From CAZJAH01 sp964544155 (GTDB taxonomy: Bacteria > Bacteroidota > Ignavibacteria > Kapaibacteriales > UBA2268): a stretch of DNA of 64,000 nucleotides. A program made the translations under genes and the position numbers. This document shows, one piece after another, positions 26,101 to 33,722 of this stretch (within the stretch, counting starts at the first letter, position 1; each line of letters starts with the position of its first letter). Below the pieces are notes generated by a model that saw only the letters and a list, made by a program, of their open reading frames with translations, made no database searches and had not been told where the DNA came from. The stretch lies in NCBI GenBank assembly GCA_964544155.1, contig CAZJAH010000003.1, positions 1 through 64,000 of the forward strand, read 5' to 3'.

Positions 26101-26154
26101 ATGGAATAACTAAGCAAATTAATCAAAATTGGCAACGGCGGCAAATTTTGCATG
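26101..26154 (-). repeat. 53/54-base intergenic repeat, copy 1
   Basis: This stretch and 27976-28028 are almost identical: ATGGAATAACTAAGCA, ATTAATCAAAATTGGCA and GCGGCAAATTTTG are shared in order, with four or so substitutions and one indel. Both copies have the same orientation and lie upstream of a minus-strand gene (here 42 bases before the DUF1015 gene). No coding role; promoter or small mobile repeat are both possible. Confidence 0.75.
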
Positions 26155-26213
26155 CTATCAGTCAATGGATTATTCACTAAGTTCAGGATGACTCTTAAGT
26201 CCCGGATTTCAGG

Positions 26214-27218
26214 CTATATTTGTACCAGTCCTATTTTTTTATACACTTTGCGCATTGTTTTGAAGGCTGTATTGCGGGCGTTTTCGGCGCCCGTTTTAAG
26301 GATACCGTTCAGCAGGTTTTTGTCCGAGCGTACTTCAAGGAATTTTTCTCTGACAGGTTTGATATATTCAGCCACGGCGTCAGCCACTGCCGGCTTGAAT
26401 TCACCGTATCCCCTGCCTTCGAATTCCTTCTCAATCTCTTCGAATGACTTATCCGTAGCAATGTGATAGAGCGTCATCAGATTACTTATTCCGGGCTTGT
26501 CATCTGAGAATTTCACTTCGCTGCCTGAATCGGTAACGGCTCTTTTTATTTTATTTTTTATAAGGGCATCGTCATCTGATAGGAATAAGATCGATTTCTC
26601 ATTCTCATCTGATTTTGACATCTTTTTGTCAGGCTCCTGCAGGCTCATTATCCTGGCGCCTATCTTGGGTATATATGGCTCGGGTACTTTAAAAGTATCA
26701 CTGTAATGATGATTAAAGCGCTGCGCCAAATTCCTGGAAAGCTCCAGGTGCTGCTTCTGGTCTTCGCCTACTGGCACCCGGTCGGCCTGGTAGAGCAGTA
26801 TATCTGCTGCCATCAGCACCGGATAAGCAAAAAGCCCTACGTTGACATTTTCACTGTGGCGAGCTGATTTATCTTTGAACTGCGTCATACGGCTGCATTC
26901 TCCCATTCCTGTAAATGTATTCAGCACCCAGGCAAGCTGGGAATGTTCGGGGACATGCGACTGAATGAAAAGCACGCTCTTTTCAGGATCTATGCCCGCG
27001 GCTATAAACATCGCGGCAGTATCCAGAGTCTGTTTTCTTAATTTGGCAGGCTCCTGCCTGACGGTGATCGAATGCAGGTCAGCTATCATGAAATAGCAGT
27101 CGTGAGTTTCCTGCATTTTTTTCCAGTTTAGCATAGCACCGGTGAGGTGCCCCACAGTAAGAATACCCGATGGCTGTATTCCGCTCAGGATAACAGGTTT
27201 TGAAGTATGTTCGGCCAT
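26214..27218 (-). CDS. trpS: tryptophanyl-tRNA synthetase
   Basis: 334 residues, the normal bacterial length. Class I synthetase charging tRNA-Trp in the cytoplasm. The N-terminal signature is 'SGIQPSGILTVGHLTGAMLNW' in part ('GHL' replacing the HIGH-type 'GNY'), the middle has 'YPVLMAADILLY' and 'VPVGEDQKQHLELSRNLAQRFN', and the KMSKS loop is 'DKKMSKSDEN'. It follows the LiaF-like gene by 11 bases, so they are probably co-transcribed. The C-terminus is in the usual place and no frameshift is seen. Confidence 0.95.
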   Translation of the reverse strand: MAEHTSKPVILSGIQPSGILTVGHLTGAMLNWKKMQETHDCYFMIADLHSITVRQEPAKLRKQTLDTAAMFIAAGIDPEKSVLFIQSHVPEHSQLAWVLNTFTGMGECSRMTQFKDKSARHSENVNVGLFAYPVLMAADILLYQADRVPVGEDQKQHLELSRNLAQRFNHHYSDTFKVPEPYIPKIGARIMSLQEPDKKMSKSDENEKSILFLSDDDALIKNKIKRAVTDSGSEVKFSDDKPGISNLMTLYHIATDKSFEEIEKEFEGRGYGEFKPAVADAVAEYIKPVREKFLEVRSDKNLLNGILKTGAENARNTAFKTMRKVYKKIGLVQI

Positions 27219-27229
27219 TTTAATTTTTT

Positions 27230-27910
27230 CTAATTAGTAATTTCAATACCGCCAAACATAACAAAATAATCAATATGAATCACCTGCGGATTTTCTATAT
27301 CGGGATCTAATCTGGATTTATTCTCCACTCCGCCTAAAAATGGCGTGCCATTGAGTATTACTCTCCAGTTCCGGGGGACCGCAAGTTGAAATCCGCCAAA
27401 CATGGCAGTAAGATCCAGCCTGGCGCCTTCCGGAGCGATTACGCAGTCTCGAAGATCGAGTTCAATACCGCCGAATAGCGCCGTACCCGTTCCGCCCCTG
27501 AAATTTGAAGCTGTTACCTTTTCACTGCTGCCGCCAAATATTGAATTTAGGTTTAAATCATTTTCACCGGTTTGCTTTTTAGGAAAACCTCCATGACCGT
27601 GGCCTTTCTTTCCTTTCATGAAGATCAATACGCCGATCAGTATCAGCAGCACAGGCCAGAATGTATTCCAAAAGCCCCAGGGCAGCATATTTAATTGATC
27701 CGCCTGTAGGAGCACTCCGACTGATGTTACAACTATTCCGCTGAAAAGCGACCGGTGCGAATGCGATATCAGGTAAACACCTATCAGTATTATGATTGAA
27801 GGCCAGAGGTCGCCAATAATCATACCGAACGGCACAACGCCCATCTGATCAAGCAGCAGAAAAACCCCTAATATTATAAAACCTAATCCGATTAAGTATT
27901 TAGCTTTCAT
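27230..27910 (-). CDS. LiaF/DUF5668-type membrane protein
   Basis: 226 residues from the ATG at 27910..27908, which has GAGGAA six bases upstream; an ATG ten codons earlier lacks a site. Four hydrophobic segments in the first 105 residues form two copies of a DUF5668-like unit ('GVFLLLDQMGVVPFGMIIGDLWPSIIILIGVYL' pattern, then 'GVLLQADQLNMLPWGFWNTFWPVLLILIGVL'-like). After a His/Gly/Lys linker, the C-terminal domain (about 125-226) has the LiaF/DUF2154 pattern 'SNFRGGTGTALFGGIELDLRD' and 'FVMFGGIEI'. LiaF-like proteins modulate envelope-stress two-component systems in Firmicutes; no kinase is next to it here. Confidence 0.82.
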   Translation of the reverse strand: MKAKYLIGLGFIILGVFLLLDQMGVVPFGMIIGDLWPSIIILIGVYLISHSHRSLFSGIVVTSVGVLLQADQLNMLPWGFWNTFWPVLLILIGVLIFMKGKKGHGHGGFPKKQTGENDLNLNSIFGGSSEKVTASNFRGGTGTALFGGIELDLRDCVIAPEGARLDLTAMFGGFQLAVPRNWRVILNGTPFLGGVENKSRLDPDIENPQVIHIDYFVMFGGIEITN

Positions 27911-27975
27911 TTCTTCCTCAATATTAATTAATCTACCCATGCAGAATACTTAATTAACTAAAAAAAGTTTCATAC

Positions 27976-28028
27976 ATGGAATAACTAAGCAGATTAATCA
28001 AAATTGGCAGGGCGGCAAATTTTGAATG
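27976..28028 (-). repeat. 53/54-base intergenic repeat, copy 2
   Basis: Second copy of the element at 26101-26154, same orientation. It begins right after the nuoC stop codon and ends 66 bases before the chosen start of the LiaF-like gene. A faint similar string (GCAATGGCGGGCAAAATTTTC) near 38172 may be a third, degraded copy. Confidence 0.75.
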
Positions 28029-28565
28029 TTATTCCTCCAGTGGCCCGTATTTCTCGGGATAGGGCGGAAGAGGCAGTGAACCGGGTATCCCAAGTATCGG
28101 AAAATCTTTTCTCATGGGATACAGGGGCTCTCCTGTATCGGGATCGTTAAAATCCTCGGGCATGTAAAAGCGCCTGAGTCCGGGGTGCCCGTCGAATATG
28201 ATGCCGTACATATCGAAAGTTTCGCGCTCGTACCAGTTGGCGCTTTCCCACACTCCCGTTAGTGTCGGGCAATGCAGATCACTTTCCTCAACCTGAACTT
28301 TTAAGCGCAGACGTTTTGTGTGCTTATTGGAATAAAGAAAATACAGCACCTCAAAGCGCGGCTTGCGCTTGTCGTACCAGTCGATGGCAGTGATATCTAA
28401 GCACTGCTCGAAGGATGTTTCCGGATTATCTCTTAATTCTGTGGCAACATCAACGATTTTATGAGCGGGAACGGTAAGCGTAAGCTGGCCGCGGTGCTCG
28501 TAAGATTCAACTTCGTCAGTTATTTTTTTTACTGTTTCAAGCGCTTTTTCTTTGTCTATGTACAT
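28029..28565 (-). CDS. nuoC: NADH-quinone oxidoreductase subunit C (orphan)
   Basis: 178 residues, normal for the 30-kDa subunit. Peripheral-arm protein of complex I at the membrane's cytoplasmic face. Key sequence: 'FEQCLDITAIDWYDKRKPRFEVLYFLYS' (within 52-80), 'SANWYERETFDMYGIIFDGHPGLRRFYMPEDF' and 'PLYPMRKDFP', matching the 'ERE.fDmfGi.F.gHp.LrRil....' family signature. No other nuo gene lies on either side, unlike the usual nuoA-N operon, so it is either a displaced subunit or a second copy. The repeat copy 2 follows its stop codon immediately. Confidence 0.9.
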   Translation of the reverse strand: MYIDKEKALETVKKITDEVESYEHRGQLTLTVPAHKIVDVATELRDNPETSFEQCLDITAIDWYDKRKPRFEVLYFLYSNKHTKRLRLKVQVEESDLHCPTLTGVWESANWYERETFDMYGIIFDGHPGLRRFYMPEDFNDPDTGEPLYPMRKDFPILGIPGSLPLPPYPEKYGPLEE

Positions 28566-28715
28566 GATTTCAGCCGGAATTATTTATTACATCCATGATA
28601 TAGATGTCAAAATTAATTAATTAGTTTACATTTGCGAAATTTTTTTTTAGAAATTAAACAAAGCTCTAATACTCAAGATATCTTATGAAATTAATGATTA
28701 AACATATTTTTTTAA

Positions 28716-28723
28716 TAAATTTG
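28716..28723 (+). promoter_or_regulatory. candidate TAnnTTTG element for the mscS gene
   Basis: TAAATTTG matches the Bacteroidota -7 consensus 36 bases before the ATG at 28760. No clear -33 TTTG is seen, and such matches arise by chance in AT-rich spacers. Confidence 0.3.
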
Positions 28724-28759
28724 TTGGAATTCATAAGTAAAAAAAATTCAGTCTGAAAA

Positions 28760-30385
28760 ATGAAAAAATCAAAAATACCAATGCTTCTGATATTGTTGCT
28801 GCTTTCGTTTAAGAATGATGCCCGCGCGCAGGTATTAGACGATACTCCTGAGATAACGCTTGAAACACCGCATAATACTATATATATACATTTGCGCTAC
28901 CTGCAAAAAGATGTTTACGCTCCCGAAAAAGCCGCCCGAGCCCTGCAAGTCGATAATCCAAATTCTGAGAAAGCCCGGAACCTGGCCGTTAATTTAAAAA
29001 AAATACTGGATGGCAGAGGCCTTATAATTGATTTAACCGATATTCCAAAGCAACCCGATTATACGGATACCGTTTCAGGCATGCATATATACAGGCTGTT
29101 CCCGAGCCTTCCCGAAGTATATTTAAAAAAATACGGCAATAAATGGCTTTATTCGGAAGAAACGGTAGAGGCGATTCCCGATCTGTATAAAGCAACTTAT
29201 CCCTTAGAGATAAGCCCTTTAGTGGAGATGCTTCCTGCTTTTTCCAGAGAGAAATTCCTTGGCCTGTATCTGTGGCAATATTTTGGATTCTTTCTCTATG
29301 TGTCGCTTGCGTATTTGTTCTACAGAGTATTTTCCTGGATATTCGGATATTTCGTTATACGGGTATTGGTACGATTTGCGAAAGATGATATAGCTTCTCG
29401 TTATATCAAACCAATCGCGCGGCCTCTGAGTTTTTTACTTGTGCTTTTATTGCTGAAAATATTTATACCTCTGCTAAGGATGCCTGTGGAAACCGGAGCC
29501 TTTGTGCTTATGCTGGTCAATTCATTATTCCCCGTAACTTTAGCGATTACTGCCTTTAGGCTGACCGATTTTGTCGGCGAGCTTATGTCGCGCCTGGCAA
29601 GTAAAACCAAGACCACTATAGATGACAACATCGTGCCTATGCTAAAGCGCATATTAAAGGTAGTGATAGTAATTATCGGAGCAATATATTTCCTGGAAGC
29701 TATCGATATAGCCATTATTCCTCTGTTGGCGGGATTATCTATAGGTGGTTTGGCCTTTGCATTGGCCGCTCAGGATACCATAAAACACTTTTTCGGATCC
29801 ATTACCATATTTACCGATCAGCCTTTTGAGATTGGAGACTGGATAATTTTTGACGGCGGCGAGGGTACAGTAGAGCATGTCGGCATGCGATCAACCAGGG
29901 TAAGGACTTTTTATAATTCTCTTATCTCGATACCAAACGGCAAGCTTGCCGACGCTAAGGTAGATAACATGGGCCGCCGGAAATATCGCCGATATTCAAC
30001 TAATATCGCTATAACTTATGATACTCCGCCTGACCTGATCGAAGCTTATGTTGAGGGACTTAAAAAAATTGTCGAAGAGCATCCCGCTACATGGAAGGAA
30101 TATTACAACATTTATATGAACAGTTTCGGGGATTCCTCGCTGAATATACTTTTTTACATATTTTTTGATGTGCCCGACTGGAGCCAGGAGCTGAAGGCAA
30201 GGCATGAAGTGATTTTGCAGGCAATACGGCTCGCTGACGAACTGGGTGTGCGCTTTGCTTACCCGACGCAGACACTGCATATGGAAACTTTCCCGGGCAA
30301 GGAATCGCTCACACCGGCATACAAGGGCGACAAAGATTTCTTTATCAATAAAATGAACGAATATTTCAATAAAAAGAAGAACTGA
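28760..30385 (+). CDS. MscS family mechanosensitive channel
   Basis: 541 residues. A signal peptide (1-24) leads into a periplasmic domain of about 150 residues, then about four hydrophobic segments (about 172-320). The pore helix and MscS beta-domain are at about 300-400: 'LAGLSIGGLAFALAAQDTIKHFFGSITIF' (part), 'PFEIGDWIIFDGGEGTVEHVGMRSTRVRTFYN', 'ISIPNGKLADAKVDNMGRRKYRR'. The C-terminal alpha/beta part reaches about 520. These channels release solutes under osmotic downshock. It is monocistronic and convergent with rdgB, with a shared terminator between them. Confidence 0.92.
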   Translation: MKKSKIPMLLILLLLSFKNDARAQVLDDTPEITLETPHNTIYIHLRYLQKDVYAPEKAARALQVDNPNSEKARNLAVNLKKILDGRGLIIDLTDIPKQPDYTDTVSGMHIYRLFPSLPEVYLKKYGNKWLYSEETVEAIPDLYKATYPLEISPLVEMLPAFSREKFLGLYLWQYFGFFLYVSLAYLFYRVFSWIFGYFVIRVLVRFAKDDIASRYIKPIARPLSFLLVLLLLKIFIPLLRMPVETGAFVLMLVNSLFPVTLAITAFRLTDFVGELMSRLASKTKTTIDDNIVPMLKRILKVVIVIIGAIYFLEAIDIAIIPLLAGLSIGGLAFALAAQDTIKHFFGSITIFTDQPFEIGDWIIFDGGEGTVEHVGMRSTRVRTFYNSLISIPNGKLADAKVDNMGRRKYRRYSTNIAITYDTPPDLIEAYVEGLKKIVEEHPATWKEYYNIYMNSFGDSSLNILFYIFFDVPDWSQELKARHEVILQAIRLADELGVRFAYPTQTLHMETFPGKESLTPAYKGDKDFFINKMNEYFNKKKN

Positions 30386-30403
30386 TCTTTTTAGATATTA
30401 ATT

Positions 30404-30454
30404 AAAAAGGTATTTCTGATTTCAATATGTATTCTGAATCAGAAATACCTTTTT
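30404..30454. terminator. bidirectional terminator between mscS and rdgB
   Basis: Perfect 18-bp arms (30404-30421 and 30437-30454) with a 15-base loop; A-run at one end and T-run at the other, so it works for both converging genes. Confidence 0.9.
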
Positions 30455-30475
30455 TGCGTAAATTTTAGTCGCGGC

Positions 30476-31075
30476 TCAGGCTCCGAAATTATAGCCTGTA
30501 ATAAAGGCTCTTATAGCTTTACCGCGGTGGCTGATGTCATTCTTTTCAGCATCTGTCATTTCGGCGAATGTCAGTTCATATCCGTCGGGTATGAATATGG
30601 GATCATAGCCGAAACCGGCTTTGCCTTTTTCGGCCTGAATCACTTTACCTTTGCACCGGCCTTCGAAGAATTGCTTTTCTTTGCCGTCATAAACGCAGAT
30701 TACAGTAATGAATTCCGCCGAGCGGTCATCGGGATTTCTTTCCCGCATAAGCCGGAGCACTTTTTCGCGGTTGGCTTTGTCATCGGCCTCATCACCTGCG
30801 AACCTGGCGGCATGTATACCCGGCTGCCTGTGCAGGGCTTCCACCTCAAAGCCGGTATCATCGGCAATAGTGGTTATACCGGCCGCGTCGTAAAAGGCTT
30901 TTGCTTTTTTAAAGGCGTTCTCTTCAAGTGTGCTGCCGTCTTCCATGACAGTAACTTTCTCTTCAAGAACATCCCCTGGCATTACAAGCTCTACCTTTCC
31001 CGGGGCGAGCCTGTCGAGCAGGCTCTGAATCTCTTCCGCTTTATGTTTATTATTTGACGCGAGTAATATCTTCAT
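30476..31075 (-). CDS. rdgB: non-canonical purine NTP pyrophosphatase (RdgB/HAM1)
   Basis: 199 residues, normal length. Hydrolyses ITP, dITP and XTP to the monophosphate plus pyrophosphate, keeping deaminated purines out of nucleic acids. Signatures: 'LLASNNKHKAEEI' (substrate Asn/Lys), 'TIADDTGFEVEAL' (metal Asp), 'GIHAARFAG', 'GKAGFGYDPIF' and 'FAEMTDAEKNDISHRGKA'. It is the last gene of the GSDH-like, meaB, rdgB unit (18 bases after meaB) and ends at the bidirectional terminator. Confidence 0.95.
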   Translation of the reverse strand: MKILLASNNKHKAEEIQSLLDRLAPGKVELVMPGDVLEEKVTVMEDGSTLEENAFKKAKAFYDAAGITTIADDTGFEVEALHRQPGIHAARFAGDEADDKANREKVLRLMRERNPDDRSAEFITVICVYDGKEKQFFEGRCKGKVIQAEKGKAGFGYDPIFIPDGYELTFAEMTDAEKNDISHRGKAIRAFITGYNFGA

Positions 31076-31093
31076 TTTTTCTCCATTATATCA

Positions 31094-32203
31094 TTATTTA
31101 ATTCTTTCGGAAAAAATATCAATCAGGCTTTCAACAGCTAGAGTAGGCGTTATATCACCCGATATGATTTCTTTTTCTTTGCTTTTCAGTGCGTCTTTAA
31201 TTTTATCGTTTTCGAAAAAGATGGCTTTTAGCCTGTCATCAATCATTGAGTGGAACCACTCCAACATCTGTTCTTTCCTGCGCCGATCGAAAATCCCTGA
31301 CTGCTTTGTATTCTCCAGAAAATCATTAATTCCCGACCATACATCGCCAATGCCTTTACCGGTTTCTGCAGAGGCTGTGTAAACCTGTGTCTGCCAACCC
31401 TTTGTGGCGGGTGATAGCAGGCGCAGCGCCTGAATGTAGGAGTTTTTGGTGATGTTCGCTCTTTTCACATAATCGCCGTCAGCTTTATTGATTACGATGG
31501 TATCTGCCAGTTCCACGACGCCTTTTTTGATGCCCTGAAGTTCGTCGCCGGAGCCTGGCAGCAATAGTAGCATAAAGAAATCCACCATGGAACGGACGGT
31601 TATTTCGCTTTGGCCAACGCCAATTGTTTCGATCAGGATAACATCATAGCCGGCTGCTTCGCATACCAGAAGGGTTTCACGGGTTTTGCGGGCGACTCCG
31701 CCCAATGTACCTCCGGAAGGAGATGGCCTGATAAAGGCGTTCTTTTCCCGGGATAATTTTTCCATCCTTGTCTTATCGCCGAGGATAGAGCCTTTGGTTT
31801 TTGTACTGCTCGGATCGATAGCCAGTACCGCAACCTTAAAACCGTTATCGCATAGAAAAGTGCCTAAGGCTTCGATAAATGTGCTTTTCCCCGCGCCGGG
31901 CGGCCCGGTAATTCCTATCCTTACAGAATTTCCGGTGTAAGGAAGAAGCCCCTTCAGGACTTCCTGGGCTTTGAGCATGTGCTCGCGGGAATTACTTTCA
32001 ACAAGTGTAATAGTCCTCGAAAAAAGCCCCAGATCTCTTTCCAGCACACCATTTATGTAGTCTTCTGTATTGATTTCGTTTTTTTTAAAAGTCTTTCTTT
32101 TCTTTTTTAAATTGTTTAGGTCAACGCCTTCCATAACTTTTGAAGAATACTCAGTTCCAGCGTTCTCTGGCGCCCACTCGGGCCTTTTGAATTTCTCTGA
32201 CAT
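31094..32203 (-). CDS. meaB: methylmalonyl-CoA mutase chaperone GTPase
   Basis: 369 residues. G3E-family P-loop GTPase (ArgK/MeaB) that guards and reloads the B12 cofactor of methylmalonyl-CoA mutase. Motifs: Walker A 'GITGPPGAGKSTFIEAL' (about residues 98-114), 'AVLAIDPSSTKTKGSILGDKTRM', 'ETIGVGQSE', and the base-specificity 'VINKADGD'. An N-terminal extension of about 30 residues is Lys-rich. Its ATG overlaps the upstream GSDH-like stop by one base (TAATG). The mutB and mutA genes lie upstream but are separated by a terminator and the GSDH-like gene. Confidence 0.95.
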   Translation of the reverse strand: MSEKFKRPEWAPENAGTEYSSKVMEGVDLNNLKKKRKTFKKNEINTEDYINGVLERDLGLFSRTITLVESNSREHMLKAQEVLKGLLPYTGNSVRIGITGPPGAGKSTFIEALGTFLCDNGFKVAVLAIDPSSTKTKGSILGDKTRMEKLSREKNAFIRPSPSGGTLGGVARKTRETLLVCEAAGYDVILIETIGVGQSEITVRSMVDFFMLLLLPGSGDELQGIKKGVVELADTIVINKADGDYVKRANITKNSYIQALRLLSPATKGWQTQVYTASAETGKGIGDVWSGINDFLENTKQSGIFDRRRKEQMLEWFHSMIDDRLKAIFFENDKIKDALKSKEKEIISGDITPTLAVESLIDIFSERIK

Positions 32204-33585
32204 TAATTTTTAAGATATATTGGTTTTGAAATAATTCTGCCGTTTTTTTTAATCAAGATATAGTATAATCCGGCTGCACATTTTATGCCTTCTGCTGATG
32301 TGCCTTCCCAGCTTAATTCAGCATCGGCCGGCTTAAATTCTTTTAAAAGATTTCCGGTTTGGTCATAAATCTCAGCCGCTGCTCCTGTTAATTCAGCCGG
32401 GAGGCTTATGTTAACTCTTCCCTTAAAAGGATTCGGGAAGATATTAACCCCGCTGTCTGTTTTACCGTTGTCCACTGAAGTTAAATTTGGGGTGATCTCA
32501 ATGATACTTTCGTTCATTGAATTGTTGCTCGTTGACAGGTAAATCTTGCCCTCAGGTGTTACCAGTATATCCCTAAGCCTGCCGTAAGTATTCACGAAAA
32601 ACTGCTTTTCGCCGGTGATCTCCTTTCCGTCGGCACTGAGAGGCAGCACATAGACTCTTGAATTCTTCAATGTAGTCAGCAGCAGTGAATTATTGAATTC
32701 TTCGAAATTGTACTCTGTGTCATAGTTTGCGTAGTATTCCATTCCGCAGGGAGCAATGGTCGGAGTCCATGCTTTGATCGGTTCAACTACATTTGAATCC
32801 TGGCAGAATTGCATTTCCGATCCATCATCGCAATAACCCTTAACATCAGGCCAGCCGTAGTTTCTTCCTTTCTCGATTATGTTGATCTCATCATCGGAAT
32901 TAGGGCCGTGTTCCGATTGATACATGATCCCGTTAACAACCTCCAGGCCTTGAGCATTCCTGTGGCCCCAGCTCCATACAGGGCTATCCGGCAGAGGATT
33001 ATCTTCCGGGATGCTGCCGTCAAGGTTAATTCTTAAAGTTTTGCCATTGAGCGCCTCAATATCCTGCGGCTTATCCTGCTTAACTGCATCGCCCGTTGTC
33101 ATGTAAATGGTCATGTCGTCCGGATCAATCCAAAGCCTGGAGCCGTCGTGCCTGTGCGAGCCTTCGATACCGTCGATCAATACCATGGGAGAATGAATGG
33201 CCTCGCCGTCCCAGCTGTATCTTACGAGCTTTTCTTTTACCTGTTCGGATTCATTTCTGTAATTATAAACCAAATAGATATAAGGCTCATTTTCGAAGTC
33301 CGGATGTAGTGCCATTCCTAACAGCCCTCCTTCACCTGTCTGATATACTTCATCTATTTCCTGAATGTGTGTAACTTCTTCCGATTCGATATGCACGCGG
33401 CTAAGCCTGCCCTGCCGCTCAGTGAACCAGATATAACCGTCCGGCCCTAAGACCATATCCCAGGGGATTCCCAGGCCGTCGGCAATAATTCGTTCATTGT
33501 AGTCGAGTTCTTCCTGTGCAGTGCCGTTATCTGAGCACGCCACCAAAATTGAGATAAAAGCAATCGCGGTAACAAAATATTTCAT
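32203..33585 (-). CDS. PQQ-type sugar dehydrogenase-like lipoprotein with T9SS sorting domain
   Basis: 460 residues from the ATG at 33585..33583, which has GAGGA six bases upstream (a first ATG is four codons earlier). The leader ends in lipobox 'LVAC' (Cys at about residue 17). The body is a six-bladed glucose/sorbosone dehydrogenase (GSDH) propeller: 'GLGIPWDMVLGPDGYIWFTERQGRLSRV' (part), 'GEGGLLGMALHPDF', 'WSWGHRNAQGLEV', 'SEHGPNSDDEINIIEKGRNYGWPDV'. The last 85 residues are a T9SS-type sorting domain ('INIFPNPFKGRV', 'CAAGLYYILI'). Lipid anchor and sorting domain together are unusual. Substrate unknown; the overlap with meaB by one base indicates an operon. Confidence 0.88.
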   Translation of the reverse strand: MKYFVTAIAFISILVACSDNGTAQEELDYNERIIADGLGIPWDMVLGPDGYIWFTERQGRLSRVHIESEEVTHIQEIDEVYQTGEGGLLGMALHPDFENEPYIYLVYNYRNESEQVKEKLVRYSWDGEAIHSPMVLIDGIEGSHRHDGSRLWIDPDDMTIYMTTGDAVKQDKPQDIEALNGKTLRINLDGSIPEDNPLPDSPVWSWGHRNAQGLEVVNGIMYQSEHGPNSDDEINIIEKGRNYGWPDVKGYCDDGSEMQFCQDSNVVEPIKAWTPTIAPCGMEYYANYDTEYNFEEFNNSLLLTTLKNSRVYVLPLSADGKEITGEKQFFVNTYGRLRDILVTPEGKIYLSTSNNSMNESIIEITPNLTSVDNGKTDSGVNIFPNPFKGRVNISLPAELTGAAAEIYDQTGNLLKEFKPADAELSWEGTSAEGIKCAAGLYYILIKKNGRIISKPIYLKN

Positions 33586-33670
33586 GGATTTCCTCATGTG
33601 ATTATACTGGTTAATTCCTTTTCATAAAAGTAAAAAAAGACTTTCTATTGTAGTTTTTTATATTAAATAA

Positions 33671-33704
33671 AAAAGCCACCGGCCTTTTATAAACCGATGG
33701 CTTT
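33671..33704 (-). terminator. terminator after mutB
   Basis: Stem AAAGCCACCGG/CCGATGGCTTT (33672-33682 and 33694-33704; one mismatch) followed on the minus strand by TTTTTTATTT. It separates mutA-mutB from the GSDH-like, meaB, rdgB unit. Confidence 0.75.
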
Positions 33705-33722
33705 ATTTTTCAACAGAAATAA

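Noticed and set aside
30527..31057. 176-codon plus-strand open frame
   Set aside because: Antisense shadow of rdgB.
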